DNA from: Tubiluchus corallicola
Lineage: Eukaryota; Priapulida; Priapulimorpha; Priapulimorphida; Tubiluchidae
DNA: 64,000 nt
NCBI GenBank assembly: GCA_030141605.1
Contig: JAQGDQ010000078.1
Span: 62,001-126,000 of the forward strand
Direction of reading: 5' to 3'
The position numbers and the translations under genes are program-made. Positions 13,486 to 26,600 of this stretch are shown piece by piece (the first letter of the stretch is position 1; the number at the start of each line of letters is the position of its first letter). Under the pieces are notes generated by a model. That model searched no databases, was not told the DNA's origin, and saw only the letters and a program-made list of their open reading frames with translations.

Positions 13486-15810
13486 TAGTGCAAACTTCTT
13501 ATTGCACTGGTTGCAAAAAGTATAAAATCTGTCAGAGGTTGTAACACAAATTACCAATGCCGAGGTTTTAGTACATAATGTACTAAAATTAGCTAACATA
13601 AAAATCACAGGAATTATGTATCACCATAGCTGCCAAAATAGATGTGGTCTGATGGCAAAATACAAAGCTAATAATAATGGGCGAGTTTGAAATTTTGTAA
13701 TTCGATTATAATCTTGTGCTGATAATTTGATATCACGAGACACGACAAATCTTTTGTGGTGATTTTTAGTGTTTTAGCCGTATTTATAAATGATTGCAGT
13801 AAAATATAGCCTGTAAGCTTCTTCACAGCTTTCGTCGTTGTCTACCATACTCGCAAACTATTTTCATAGACGCACACACCACACACTCGTCAACTACTCT
13901 ACTACTACGTCAATACACATCATGCGAAAAAGAATTTAAAGCCCCCAGTTTCTAACACTGTGCTCATTTTGTAAGGCGAGAAAAACTAAGCAAAAATGCA
14001 AGGATTTCATTTATTTGTGCTAAAACACTGCTAATTAGTCAGTTTGTAACACGTATATTTTGCTCTGGATTAATCTCAATTAATTGAATTACTGTTCAAT
14101 CTAATCCCCAATTATGTAGATTATAAGGTGGTTGTAATCAAGATTAATTCAATCAATCTGTAATCGCCCATCACTTCTAATAACTATAGCAACAGTCAGT
14201 GCAATTGCACCTGTTACATTAAGTATGATGCTGAAATAATACTACTAATCACATAATTTTGTTATTTTATTGTGAGGTAGATTGGCTCCGCAAAACTCTA
14301 CGTAAATGTTATAATTGCTGTACCTTAAAGTCTAGGTCAAATGCTTTATAATTCTCGACAGCATAAAGTATCCAAAAAATTTTAAACCAAGGCTACCATA
14401 CAAGTTTTTGTTTGGTTAAGAAGCAATCTAGCAAAAGAAAGCAAGAAAGGATTCGCGCAAAAAAGAAATAGAAAAATTCAGCTCAAAATAGATACACGAG
14501 TGTATTCAAAACCTAATTGCAGGAATGCAGGGGATTTCCTATATGAATTCGCGTGAAGACCTACAAGATGTCAATAAAGGCAATTTGTTTGTGATTGTTT
14601 GTCACTGCATTTCAACAAAGACATCTCTGTGCATTTCATATGTCTTGACAAACATCATCCAAGAAATATAGCTAGCTAAGGTAGGCATGGTAGGTATACA
14701 GTATATAAAGCGAACTGAAAGTGCACATTAATGCCTGCCATACATATATTAGGCCAGTCAGCTTAGTTCTAAAACTGTAGGCCTAAATAAGTACCGTATC
14801 CAAAACTTACAGCAATAGAAAAATACTTATGACACCTTGCACTAATAATAAACAATATAGGTGTTCATTCTTAGAAAAGTACAAAAGGTAGAGCCCATTG
14901 ATTAAGCTTACCTGTTTGCTGCAAATTAGGTCCTACAAACAGGTCTATATAGCATGAGCACAAAAGTGAATAGTCACTTCAAAACTTTACCAAAATAATG
15001 TCAATTGTAGGCCTCAGTATTTGCACTAAAACAAGATGCCAAGTTAAAGAAAGTTTTTTGTGAGTGATTTCTTCAAAAGTAGCTACAAAGTTGTTCTTGT
15101 AGTCAAATATATGGATTGTAAGGTAAGTCTATGTGGACATCAGAAACCATGGACTTATTTTTTCTGTCATTTATCGATTTCCGATTATACACCACGTTTT
15201 GTTTTCTTCACATTTCATGCGACTGCTAATGGTGCAATTACATTGCTGCACCTGATTAACTTGCAGGACTAATTATCTTGCTGATTAATTTTCTTTGGGG
15301 TTCTGATGAATTTTTCTCACAGAGTTAAATTATCTGAATACTTGAGCAAAAACAGCCAACATCTTCAAATAGCTAAAGAAATATCCAACCGCACAATGTT
15401 GCTTTTGCAACTGTTGAGCACCTATTTTGTGCGCTAATGATATTGGTAAAAGAATTACATAATTTCACGTAGCAGCAAGACACAGTTTAGTTGGAACAAT
15501 AGGTTGCCATGTTGTATACGAATTGTCCTGCTGCAGCTTCTAGCAACACTGTGCAGACTGTGGATTGGTAAAATTGGCATTGCTATTTTTACTATGGTGA
15601 GCAATGGTGACCAAGCGATTGTTTTGTCTGCCATCTAGTGGCCAGTTTAAAGCATTGCAATTGTGTAATTGCGCCTTATTTCATCACAGCAAGTACTCAA
15701 AACAATACCTATTTTTACAAAAATAAGTTATTACTTTTTAAAATCTTAATTACAATTTTTCTCTTTGAAGTTTTTTAATCTTACATGATAGTAAGTATGA
15801 ACTCACTCAC
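13486..15810. other. Non-coding interval
   Basis: No supported exon. A minus-strand stretch near 14,900-14,930 ends at a good GTAAGC donor, but the frame joins badly to the exons to its right. An open plus-strand frame at 15,060-15,272 has no recognisable product. Confidence 0.4.
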
Positions 15811-15910
15811 ATGTACGATAGCATAGTATCCATGGATGGTGCACAGAAAGCCTCCAAAAGCAAATCATATTTTCTGAAGAAACCTGCACTTTGACATGCT
15901 ACTGCCAGAA
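15811..15910 (-). CDS. Candidate fourth exon after the PH exons
   Basis: A 100-bp open stretch has an acceptor (CTTTTAG) and a good donor (GTGAGTG). It continues the frame of the 16,017-16,110 exon, which ends with one base of a codon. It would encode a 32-residue piece containing FFRKYDLLLEAFC. It does not show the His-Cys-Cys-Cys zinc motif expected next in Tec proteins. Support rests only on splice sites and phase. Confidence 0.25.
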
Positions 15911-16016
15911 CTAAAAGACGAGGGCGACCAGGCTTTATAATCAAGGCAAATACAGACATTACGGAGTTTCATGCAATGAATTATGAAAAAAAATAAGTAA
16001 CTGAAGGCTGACTTAC

Positions 16017-19000
16017 CTTCTCTTAGGGTTTTTAACCATTCATCTCTTTGTATCGATGAATTTGCAATGATGTATAAAATCAGATCTTGTGGGCCATCAC
16101 TGTATGCAATCTACATGAATAAAAAAATGAAAAGCTGCATTTTTTATAACCTATGCCAAATTAATATAAAATTTCAGCATGTAAACTATTTTAAATTAGT
16201 ACATAAAACTAAGAGAGCAGTGACAGAGCTCTGGTACATTTTCAAACACGAAAGCAAAGCCTATGTAAATACATATCACTCACTTTTTCATGCAAAAGTA
16301 TGATATAACTTTTTAAAGGAAAAAGGAATAATTGAGCAATTGTGGTGACCAAAGTTAAGCAACACCAAGCCTGTTGAGTTACACATAAATGTACAAACAG
16401 TAGCTACAACAATTCTTCTGGTTTAGTGTATTGTAGAAGATTATTCTTGATAATGAGGTAGGCTCATCTCCCAAGATGCATGTTCTTTTAGGGTTTGCTT
16501 CAAATCAGAAAAACACTTTGTTCAAAAACCATCCCCTCTGTTGTTCTTTATAGCATGAAAATTTTCTGCCCTATCCTACATTCTGCCCTATGTCAGGCTA
16601 TGAGATCATGTCTACTTCCTGAAGTAACATCATGTTGTACCAGTCTACAGCACTCATACTACTAACTTTGAACAGTAAAGCTTAAGTAAGATTACAGTAG
16701 ACTGATAATAGACACAGTGTTACCACAAAGCACTACATTACACTTAAATAAGTTCAATTTTGCAGGTAATTAACAGCCTAGTGTCAGTTTTAAGACGGGT
16801 ACAAACAAACATTTGTGTGTATATTCTATATAACTCATCAATGTTTATAACCCAGTGTCCATTAAATAATGAAAGTCAAATAAAGAATAACGTGCTTATA
16901 ATGGCTGGAGCAGAACAAATGTGCTAATGTTTAGACTACAATAACATTAGAAGCAGTGTTCTACAAAACTGAAATTTTGCAACATGATACTACAATACAT
17001 TAGCTTTTGGCTATGAAAGCTACAAGTTGACACTTTTAGTACTTTTTAAGTTATGGCTAAAAAACTTCTTCATGTTAAAAATTTAAATGCCTAAGCTAAT
17101 CGTCAACTGAAAAATAGTTACATCAGCATATTTAAAGCACTTTATGGCAGGAAGGCAATAAAGAAACCAACCTTTTTACATCATGGTCTATAGTACAGAA
17201 AACATAGTGATAAAACTTGTTTTTAAAAAAGAACTTAATCCTATGTACTACGGCATCTTGAATTTCCGTAGAAAGTATTTGATGGCCTCACAGAATTGTT
17301 CGATGAAGAGGGACAAAAGGCAAAAACTGTTGAGCACTAGGACTAAATACCCCTTAGGTCTCAAGAAAAACTGTGTCAATTATTGGAAGAAACGTCTTCG
17401 TCCAGTTTGAAGTGAAAATGATGAACACATAAATTACAACAATAGTGACACACAAAAAATTTATTCCTGCATTTGTGGTTTTGATTTGCTGATTTAAAAC
17501 CTTTTGAAAAACCTAAGGGAATGATCTAATATTTTTGATGTTTATACATAAGCGTCTGTAACATCAGCTTTCAATTATACTTTTTCCATTAGTATATTCT
17601 TGTAATATCGTGACCAAAACTTCAGCACATTTTTTGCGCCACCTGATAAATTGTAGTAAGGTTCCTGCTTACACTTAAATGTAAACAAGTAGCAATCAGG
17701 CAGTAACAGTCCAAAAATGACTAATTTTTGGTAAGTACAATTGTTCTATTAACTGAGTCAAAGAGATTTATAACTGTATCAGGGTTCAATCTGTAGTTTT
17801 CATTTAGGTTAACAATCAGTTGATGCAGATTAGATCAGTTGTTCAATTTCTGCCATTCAAAATAAAAAAATCCATCGCCTTCCTTAGTGAAACTATATAA
17901 CGAAGTGTGCATGATAAGATTAAGTTCCACTTTTTCTTATTTAATGAACAATGGGTTTTGAACAATGATGAATTACATAGAAGGAGAACACACTATGTTT
18001 GTACCCATGTTAAGACTGATACTAGTTGTTAATTACTTATAAAATTGAACTTATTCAGGTGTACAGTAGCATTTTGTAGTAAGATAGTTTCTATTATCAG
18101 TGTTACTATAATCTTACTTAAGCTTTACAGTGCAATGTTAATAATTTGAGTGCTGTATATGATAATATACATATTGATACACACCACACACACTGTGATG
18201 CATCACTACTTTGATCAAAGTTTTCACATTGGATCTTGAGAGAAAAACCAAATGGCTATAACCATTCCATTCAAGTCTATAGAAGTAAGCCACCACGGTG
18301 TTTCGTTTTCTTACCTGAAAAGTATACTTTTTGTTGAATGCAGTTTCATCAACATTTTCTAACACCTTAACTTCTTTAAGATCAATCCTTCCCTTTTCCT
18401 TGCCTTTGCGCTAGAAAAAAGAAATGTAAACTTCTAAGTTTAAGTGTATCATTCAACATGTTAGATGTAGTTGTCCACAGCACACGTTTCTCAAAATACG
18501 AATTGAAATTCTGTTGTGCTTTCAGACAATACCTTAAACTTTCAATACCAGATATAATTTCATTATCAAGGGAGTTCTGTAGTGTCATTAAAAAGTCGTG
18601 TTGGGAACCTCTGAAGGTCTGGAATAATAAATATGCATTGCGGGCAAACTGGACAAGCTTTACCAAACCTACTTTATGAAAAAGTGTAAGAGTTCTGCTG
18701 CTTACAATTACCATAGTACATAATTTAGTAAGTTAATTATACAGTCAGCTAGCATCTGACAATTGCATAATTTGTGGTTTACATTTAGTGATAAGTTCTA
18801 AAACACTGAAATTTCAGTTTCAATTTTTTTTACATTGTTACAGATGATGAAAGGCTACAGCTATGTAAAAAACTGTATGCACTGCTGCTTGTGTCATAGA
18901 AACATGTAAGTGTGATGCAAAATACAAAGCAGCAAAATTCACAACCAGTATACAAGTACGTTTTTAGTTATTTTATCATTTGCACATGAGTTAAAAACAA

Positions 19001-19744
19001 AAGTGAATAAAGATAGCCTATCTAAGTTCTGGAAGAATTTCTATAATACCAGGAAGCTATTTTCAACAGTAGTTGCGCTGTATACAGAGAGTAGTCAGCA
19101 AAAACCTAGGTAAATAGTTTAACCCCTTCATTCCCATTAGCAATAAAATAAATAAAAACAAATCAGACTCCTTTTAGTGAATTATCATCCTCATCATCAT
19201 CTTCCCTTTAATAAAAAATGTTTTGCACAACTAGGCTACAAGTAGTCAATTAAGTCATTTAAAACTAGCCTACTTCAAAGTGAATACATAAACATAACAT
19301 TTTGTTGACCAATGCAAAATTATTATTGCAATAAGGAAACATCACACAAGTGATATCATCCAAGAACTATGCTATAATGACAACATTACAGTATACTAGT
19401 ATAAAGCTATAAATAAATTAATAGACACACCATATTTTCCGAAAAAGAACACTACCTTGAGGTACTTTTCTAATTTTTAAGGTTTAAGCTGAAAAGTTCT
19501 CTATTACTAACATAAGAAAAACAACATTATACACAATAATAAAAGTTGCTGTGTGAGGGGCTATTAATCATTATTTCTAATACTTATTCTTTAGTACCTC
19601 AATGGTCCCTTCAAAATACGTGAGATAATTTGATGTTAGCTCAAACCACCGATTTTTGTAATTCTTTGGTTTTAATTTGTGACGGCCCTGAGATCGTTTT
19701 GTCATATAGCTGCACTTCAACACCTTGGCTTCCATGACTGGCAT
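16017..19744 (-). CDS. PH domain of a Tec-family tyrosine kinase type, 5' part (three exons)
   Basis: Three minus-strand exons, 19,598-19,746 (ATG at 19,744), 18,315-18,410 and 16,017-16,110, join in frame across GT-AG introns (donors GTACTA, GTAAGA, GTAAGT). They give about 112 residues. The start has MTKRSQG (M14-G20), then PKNYKNRWFELT, LTYFEG, GRIDLKEVK, KKYTFQ, and LYIIANSS ending in a helix with EWLKTLRE. This order matches the PH domain of Tec kinases (BTK, TEC, BMX, Drosophila Btk29A), which binds membrane phosphoinositides, more closely than that of GAP1 (RASA2/3) proteins. The basic beta1-beta2 residues K16 and R17 are present. The ATG lies two bases after an acceptor, so a 5' non-coding exon is expected upstream. 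In this family a zinc motif, SH3, SH2 and kinase domain should follow. I could not find them in the 16 kb to the left, so the gene is incomplete here or is a PH-only gene. Confidence 0.65.
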
Positions 19745-20020
19745 ACCTGAACACAAATTATATCAATTACTTTTTAGAGCAAACAGGATCTCAGATTGGT
19801 CATTGGTCACCTGGCAGCATTGCGAAATATCAGCTGAGTTTAAAAACAGTTGTAGTATGGAATAACTTAGTTGTACAACCACCTTAAATCTTGACAAAAA
19901 TCTAAAGCCTTCTAGACACCAGTTTAAAAATTTGCAGAAAATCATAAAGCAATCATCAACAGTAAAATTTAGAAATGTAGAGAAGGCTCTGAAAAATTGT
20001 AGGTCGCCCAAGATTCCCAA

Positions 20021-21400
20021 TCCAGTGCACGTACAGTCTATAATCGTTAATAAGACTGATCCAAAAAATTCTTCTGCACTAGTTTAGCACTATCTATATC
20101 ACTTTCAATTTGACATTATCAAATGCCAGTTGGAATTTTTGTAGCAAAAATCTTCACTGCTAAATGTACACAGTTGTCAATGTTTGCTCCTGTATAAATA
20201 TAAAAAAACATTCCAGGCCTTTACATCACATCACAACTATGTTGACAGTGAGCAACTTCAGCATAATGAAATAGTTTGGTTTTTAGATCACTCAAGGTGT
20301 TTTTACATTTTGCAGTCTTATCACATTGCAGTCATACTTTTTGATAAGCTTTAAAGTACGTTGAAAAATGCCTGTAAAAAGTATTAATCACATTTAGGCT
20401 CAATCATTGGTGGAATTGTTTTGTACTGGTAGTTGATACTAAGACTAAAATTTATTACTTTTCATACACACTACTTACTCATCAGACGACTATAAGTGAC
20501 TAAACAAGCTCAAAGCTCAGTACGTATTCTGCAGTCAATAGGAAGACTAATAGTATTAAACAGGGTAACTAACAGCACAGGAGATTCAAACATTGTGACA
20601 GTCAATGATCATGGCGTCTCCCACAGTGTCCACTTCAGTGCAACAATCAACTCACGGACTGCTTCTCATCTGTTTGTAACCTGCTGCATTTCTCGGTTTT
20701 CTCATTTTAGACCGTTAGTATATTTTCAAGGTTTTCAAAATAAATTAATCATCAAAAATGCAAACTACAAAAACCTGCAACCACCATTGTACCAGGCGTT
20801 ACCAGCCAACAAACGATCATTTGCAACTGTAGATTCGATCATTAATCAAAATATAGGCGAAAGCATGCGGCGCCATCCGGGGGAAGAAAACTTATTATAT
20901 TTTTATTATCATTTTTGATTCTGCGAAGACATCTAAACTAAAGCTACTATAAGCTTCGTGCAAAATGTCATAAACGATTCTCAAAATCGTTCTTTCTTAA
21001 AAATTAAAAAGCAGTAAGATGACAGAGATGGTCACATCACATTCAGTCTTGCGGAAAAACGTAAACTTTGGAATGTTGCCCGATTTATAATTATACCACC
21101 ATAGAACGTGAAATTTGGCAGGCACGTTTGTGAAAAATATTTAATTCTGAACAAGGGTCCTGGAAGTTATAAAGTAAGTACCATCATAAGACAGCTCTCA
21201 TGAGATAGAAGAACAAAACGTCAAAATGCATTTCAAGTCTCAAAAAAGAACCTTTGCTTTAGTTTTCACCAGTAGCTTCACCATCAGCTGAACAAAGGAA
21301 TATAATACAAAAATAGTCATAGAAACAATACGCGTAGCGTAATTTTCTAGATAAACTACCGTTATAATAAACTCTGGCATGACTTTTTATTTTTGAATTA
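20021..21400. other. Interval between PH gene and tandem repeats
   Basis: An open frame of 140 codons lies on the plus strand at 20,496-20,918. It has no domain or composition that I recognise. A 5' non-coding exon or promoter of the minus-strand PH gene could lie here or further right, but no element is clear. Confidence 0.3.
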
Positions 21401-21408
21401 TAAAACAC

Positions 21409-21620
21409 AGAACAGAGCTACAAAACGATCGTCTGCTCTCATCCCCCGCCATCGAATGGCGGAAACTACTTTATCGTAATTTTTTCTCGGGGAAATTTAT
21501 TTGTGTTTTCGAATTAAGAAAAAACAGAACATACAAAACGATCGTCTGCTCTCATGCCACCGCCATCTAATGGTGGAAACTATTTTAGCGTAATATTTTT
21601 TCGGGAAATTTATTTCCACG
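21409..21620. repeat. Tandem duplication, period about 113 bp
   Basis: CAAAACGATCGTCTGCTCTC begins at 21,421 and again at 21,534. Each is followed by a CCGCCATC, AATGG, GGAAACTA series and then by TTTTTTC.GG.AAATTTATTT. Differences are single bases and small indels. Confidence 0.8.
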
Positions 21621-22262
21621 ACAGTACCTTGTAAATACAAAAAACTAAAAAATTAAAAATACGGGTATACTATATATATATGCAATATCATTAAGATACA
21701 AAACTAATAAAGAAACAGAATTAAAACACTGAAATTACTAATAACAAGAAAGAAGAAAGCTATAATAAAATAACCAGACTAACGGTACAAACGTTCTTGG
21801 AATGAACTTCAAGTAAGATCTTCAAAGATTATATAAACATAATTTATATTTAAGCTGTTAATACTTATACTAATTTAATTTAGCCTTTTTATAGTTTTGT
21901 AGAATGTAATGGTTTGCCACTACTTACCTTTCAATTTATTAATTATAATTAGACTATGATGTAGTAAGTACTAATAGCAAGGTAACAGGTAGAAATTATA
22001 CATTCAGGCTATACTCGCATACTCATTTTTAAATTTTCTGTGTTGTGGGTTCAGTTGTCTAAGACTTATAGATTAGTTAGAACTACTACTGTTTGCATTA
22101 CGCTTTTACAGCATTTAAAAACATGTGCATCACTTTTAAAGCACAAGAAAACCCATCATAAACATAAGGCTTAACAAATTCGTCTTGAAATGTTATATCA
22201 CTTACATACTGCCTATTTTACGTACAGGACTTCAATTGGCAGTAACATTGTATAAAACATGT

Positions 22263-22506
22263 AAATTTAAGCTCCCACGATAACGGTTAACCGCAGCCAT
22301 TTTGAAGACAGGACATTAGAAACACGTTCAGATAACATCGTGTGAAGTTTGAAAAAATAACCAGAGCATTCGTAGCACACATGCTAATTTTAAGCTCCCA
22401 CGATGACCGTTAACCGCAGCCATTTTGAAGACAGGACATTAGAAACACGTTCAGATAACATTGTGTGAAGTTTGAAAAAATAACCAGAGCATTCGTAGCA
22501 CACATG
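22263..22506. repeat. Near-identical 123-bp tandem duplication
   Basis: The units are 22,263-22,383 and 22,386-22,506, with a period of 123 bp measured at both the GCTCCCACGA start and the CACACATG end. They differ at only a few sites (for example TAACGGTTAACC against TGACCGTTAACC, and ATCGTG against ATTGTG), so this is a recent event. The unit contains GCCATTTTGAAGACAGGACA. Confidence 0.9.
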
Positions 22507-23645
22507 GTAAATCGAGTAAAATTTAAATTACTGTATTTTGTCAATAAGATTAAAGACACGTTTTTGGTTAGTGAGCCCCCTGGAGGATGAGTCAGCGTCA
22601 TTTTACCAATTGGTGAAAACATTTTAATTTATTCAAAATTTTCTTTTCAACTTGCATAAGTCTTTCCAGCGGCTAAGCAAAATACAAACTTTTGGGACAC
22701 AACTTAACATTACCTTTTCTTCCCCTGATTTACGTTTGCGTAGTGACGTCATGTAATGGCGACTTCGGAACAGTATTGCGGGAGATTTAAAATGAAGACA
22801 AACGAAAATTCCTTTCAATGCGAGTACGATATATAAGCAAAATTGCTATAAAATAATGTAATTTTTCAAGACGATTTTTCTTAACCTACGACACCCTACA
22901 CGTGCCGATAAGCAACAACATTAGCCCTTTTTCTCGGCTGTATGTATAGTAATTAAGTCAGCTATGATGCTCTCTGAACAAAGCAATTTTGTTGCAGCTT
23001 GAAATTTTGTTAAAATGTTTTGTTAAGGTCGGATTAGTAATTAATAATTAACAGTCATTGAACTCTAGAAGAATTGTGCGCCCTCTCACCCTTGCACCTG
23101 TGGGTGACTGCCCCTGTCAAGCCCACCTTGCTACACCTCTGTTCAGCAGCAAGCTAAACTTTGGTATTCACGGTGGTAAATGGAATGCAGAATTAAAATA
23201 TTTTCATCACATTTATTTACTGTTTTCTAGCAATTATAATTTTTTTTGAAAAAACCTTTAAATTCTTTAATGTTTTATAAGGAAATAACACTGGAAAAAA
23301 AGGTGTGCATTATACTATTTTGTAAGTCTATTATTATTAGATTTGATGCCTACTACAAAAAATAGTTTTTCAGAAAAATTCTAATTTGATATAAAAAAAT
23401 AAAATAAAGAAATCAAAATTTCTTGCCTGAATTCACCATTGTTTTAAGAACAATACAGAAAGTTGAATAGATTAAGTTTGAACTGAAACATACTACACAG
23501 GAGATGAATTTAATTAAAATTAGCAATTAATATCTAAATAAATTGGTGAACAAAAGCGAGTACATTACTGAATAAGTACACATATTTAACAGAGATTAAG
23601 AATTATTTACAACACAATTATTTTACATCATCATGAAAGAACTCG
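22507..23645. other. Intergenic interval downstream of MSL3
   Basis: No supported exon. The sequence becomes very AT-rich towards the end of the MSL3 gene. A TTTATT at about 23,211 (AATAAA on the minus strand) is a possible but unproven polyadenylation signal for MSL3. Confidence 0.35.
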
Positions 23646-26600
23646 CTAAGCATCTCCTGAAGATTGTTTGTAGTAAGCCAATTCTGAGAATAGCTCTTGA
23701 TGTTTGTCAGCTAGATAACTATAACAAAAGAAAAATTGTTTTACTCGAATTATTATAAAACTAGATTCATGAGAATCAATACAATGTTTTCTAGTTAATA
23801 TCAAAATGTAAGGTTCACATATAATTTATTTTAATTTAAATTATATATATAGTAGCAAGTTACCATTTCCATGCATAATGTACATCAGCTAGTTAATGTG
23901 TAAACGTAAGCTTTGTATGAATTAGCTTATGATGGTTATGAATAGAAATTGTAACTTACTGTATATAAATAAAGTTTCAGATACGATGTAAGTGAGAATT
24001 TCCATTGAATTTTTGATTTGATTCAAAGTGCTAAATGACCAAATCCTTGTTTACAGAATTTTTGAAACAGATGAAAAATGAAGGTAATATGTAAAGGTGA
24101 AGGTCATCAGTCAGCCTAGATTATTTGAGCCATGAAATCAGAATCCAAAGATTTAAATCCTGACTTATTTCAGAATTTTTCAAATTTTCTTCCCTTCAGT
24201 CAAGTTCAGTTCCAAAAAATCAATAACTGCAGGTTCATTTCGCAATTATTGAATAATCTTAAAATTCAAATCATGCATTATTAATAAATCTGTCATATTT
24301 ATATTTTGTGTTTCCAGGTAACCTGCAAATACTGACACACCAAGACTCAGGTGCTGTATATACTATCTTCACTTACTCCACGCAAAATCACTTACTTCAC
24401 AAACATTTCTAGATGAATCGAAAGAGCTCTTTTCTTCTGTTCTCTCATTTTTATTCTTCCCAGAATCTCAGGAAACTTCACTAAAATTGCAAAAAAACAG
24501 GCACAAATGATGACAAATAATCATAACAACAATACTAACGACAATGACAACAACGGCACCAGCAGAACAACAATAATAACAAAATCCTTACAGTTATAGC
24601 TTCTTAAAAGTATTTTCAGTTCATCTTGCATTTGCCACAATTATGTATTAACACTTTCTGTACACTAGTTGCACAAGCACACTGTGTCAATAATCATGTG
24701 AACGCTAGTACACAACTGTCACATGTCCTCTCATCGTACTATAGGCAATTTTCACAATATGTACTATTTAACTCAGGGGTCCCCAAACTTTTTAGGCAAT
24801 TGACCCCTTCAGGGGAATCCTTGATTTCTCATCAACCCCAAGGCATGTACAAAAAAATAAATATTAATACATAATAATTAAGTAGATATGCAATTTCAAC
24901 AAACATTAGTGATGGGAACTGCATACCAAACCCTGCTTTCCATATCCATAACCAAACTGCATACCAAGCCCTATGAAACTGTATTCCCTCGCCCCAACAA
25001 ATCTCTCTCGTGAAATATAGGAAAAAAAGGAAAAACTGTTATTGTGGAAATCATAAACAATGTACAAAATATTGAATATAAGGCTTAAGTTCAACATAAA
25101 AGTGTTCAAACTTATTGAAATACATACAAGCACATCATAATAAATGAATATGTCGCCCGAAACACTGGCGTCAAAATGTGACCCCCTGAGCATAGATCAA
25201 TTACTTGGGTAGGCCCTCTGACTATTTTGGAGACCCCTGATTTCATTTGTATTAAATTAAGTGCAGACATGATGCCTCATTTCCAGAATATTGTGGCTGT
25301 TGGCAAAAAACAAAGGTAACAGATAACAAAAACTACAAGTGATACATACCAAATAACCTTAACAGATGATGTGCTCCATATACAAGAGATGGCATACATG
25401 TGCGAGACTTACAACAAAGATCATATGGAACTAGTTTCCATGACAACACACTATTTAGCATCTTTTTCGTTAAAGGTAAACCCGAATTTTCTTGTGGAAA
25501 AATTGCGGAAACAGGATCAGAATTGCCAGCAACAGAAACACTGTTTCGTGATTCTGAAACATTCCATAAAAAACACAATTATAAGTAAGATAGCACCATC
25601 ATGATGCATATAAGACTGGCAATAATAATAAACAAGATAAACATTTAGGAGGATTTTTTGGAGTGAACAATGTGCAAAGCTACTGCAGTGTAAAATATTA
25701 GCTAAAATTTGTTATTTGCTATTGCTTGCACAGGAATAAAGTTATTAATGTTTTTATAGAATATAACCTAGAAATCATATTAGAAAAAATCTAAAACTGC
25801 TACAAAAAACATTCACCTAACTTAAATTGTTGTATATTTTGGTACATTGATAACTTAAAGTTGACAGCTTCTGATCAAGAACAGTTGGCGTCAAAATCTT
25901 AAATAACTACAAAGAGTGGTGCAAGTGCTAAGCGATGACTGAGAGAACATGTTGGTTACGAAAACATGTTGCATTATTTATGCGATATTAAAATTAATTC
26001 ATGTGAAATGACAACTGAAGCAATAGCTAGAGATTGCTATACTTCATTGCACATTGTTATAATAATTACTAAGTTCACAAAAATTAAAACTCACATAAAC
26101 AGAAGAGCTTTCGAAAATAATGAAACAAGCTTCGTGTATCAAACTATACACACCTGTGTCTAGCGTAGCTGGTCTAGAAATGGAGGGAGAAGTGGGACTC
26201 TCAACATGAGTCTTTCGGGGTGACTGAGTAACAGATGAATGTTTCATTCTCTTTTTTGTTTCCTGTATAGGGTGTGCATTTGGTGTGGGAGAACCAGATT
26301 TACTAGGTAAATCATTCTACAAAAAACAAATTTACAATAGATTTACACGTGGATGAGTGCCATCTCAATAACAGAACTACCACGACAGCTATAGTTGAAA
26401 ACTTTTCACAAATGTACTGTTAGACATAGTTTCTGGAGCCAAAAGACACAAATGAAAATTTGCTTTTAAACAAATGTCGTGTTAGACATAGTTACTTAGT
26501 CAAATGACAAAAATGAAAATTTGCTTTTCACAAATGTTGTGTTAGACATAGTTACTTGACTCAAATGACAAAAATGAAAATTTTAAGTGCGGAAACTGAG

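Noticed and set aside
20496..20918. 140-codon open frame on the plus strand
   Set aside because: No recognisable domain, no signal peptide, mixed composition, and no homologue that I can name. Length alone is weak evidence in 64 kb.
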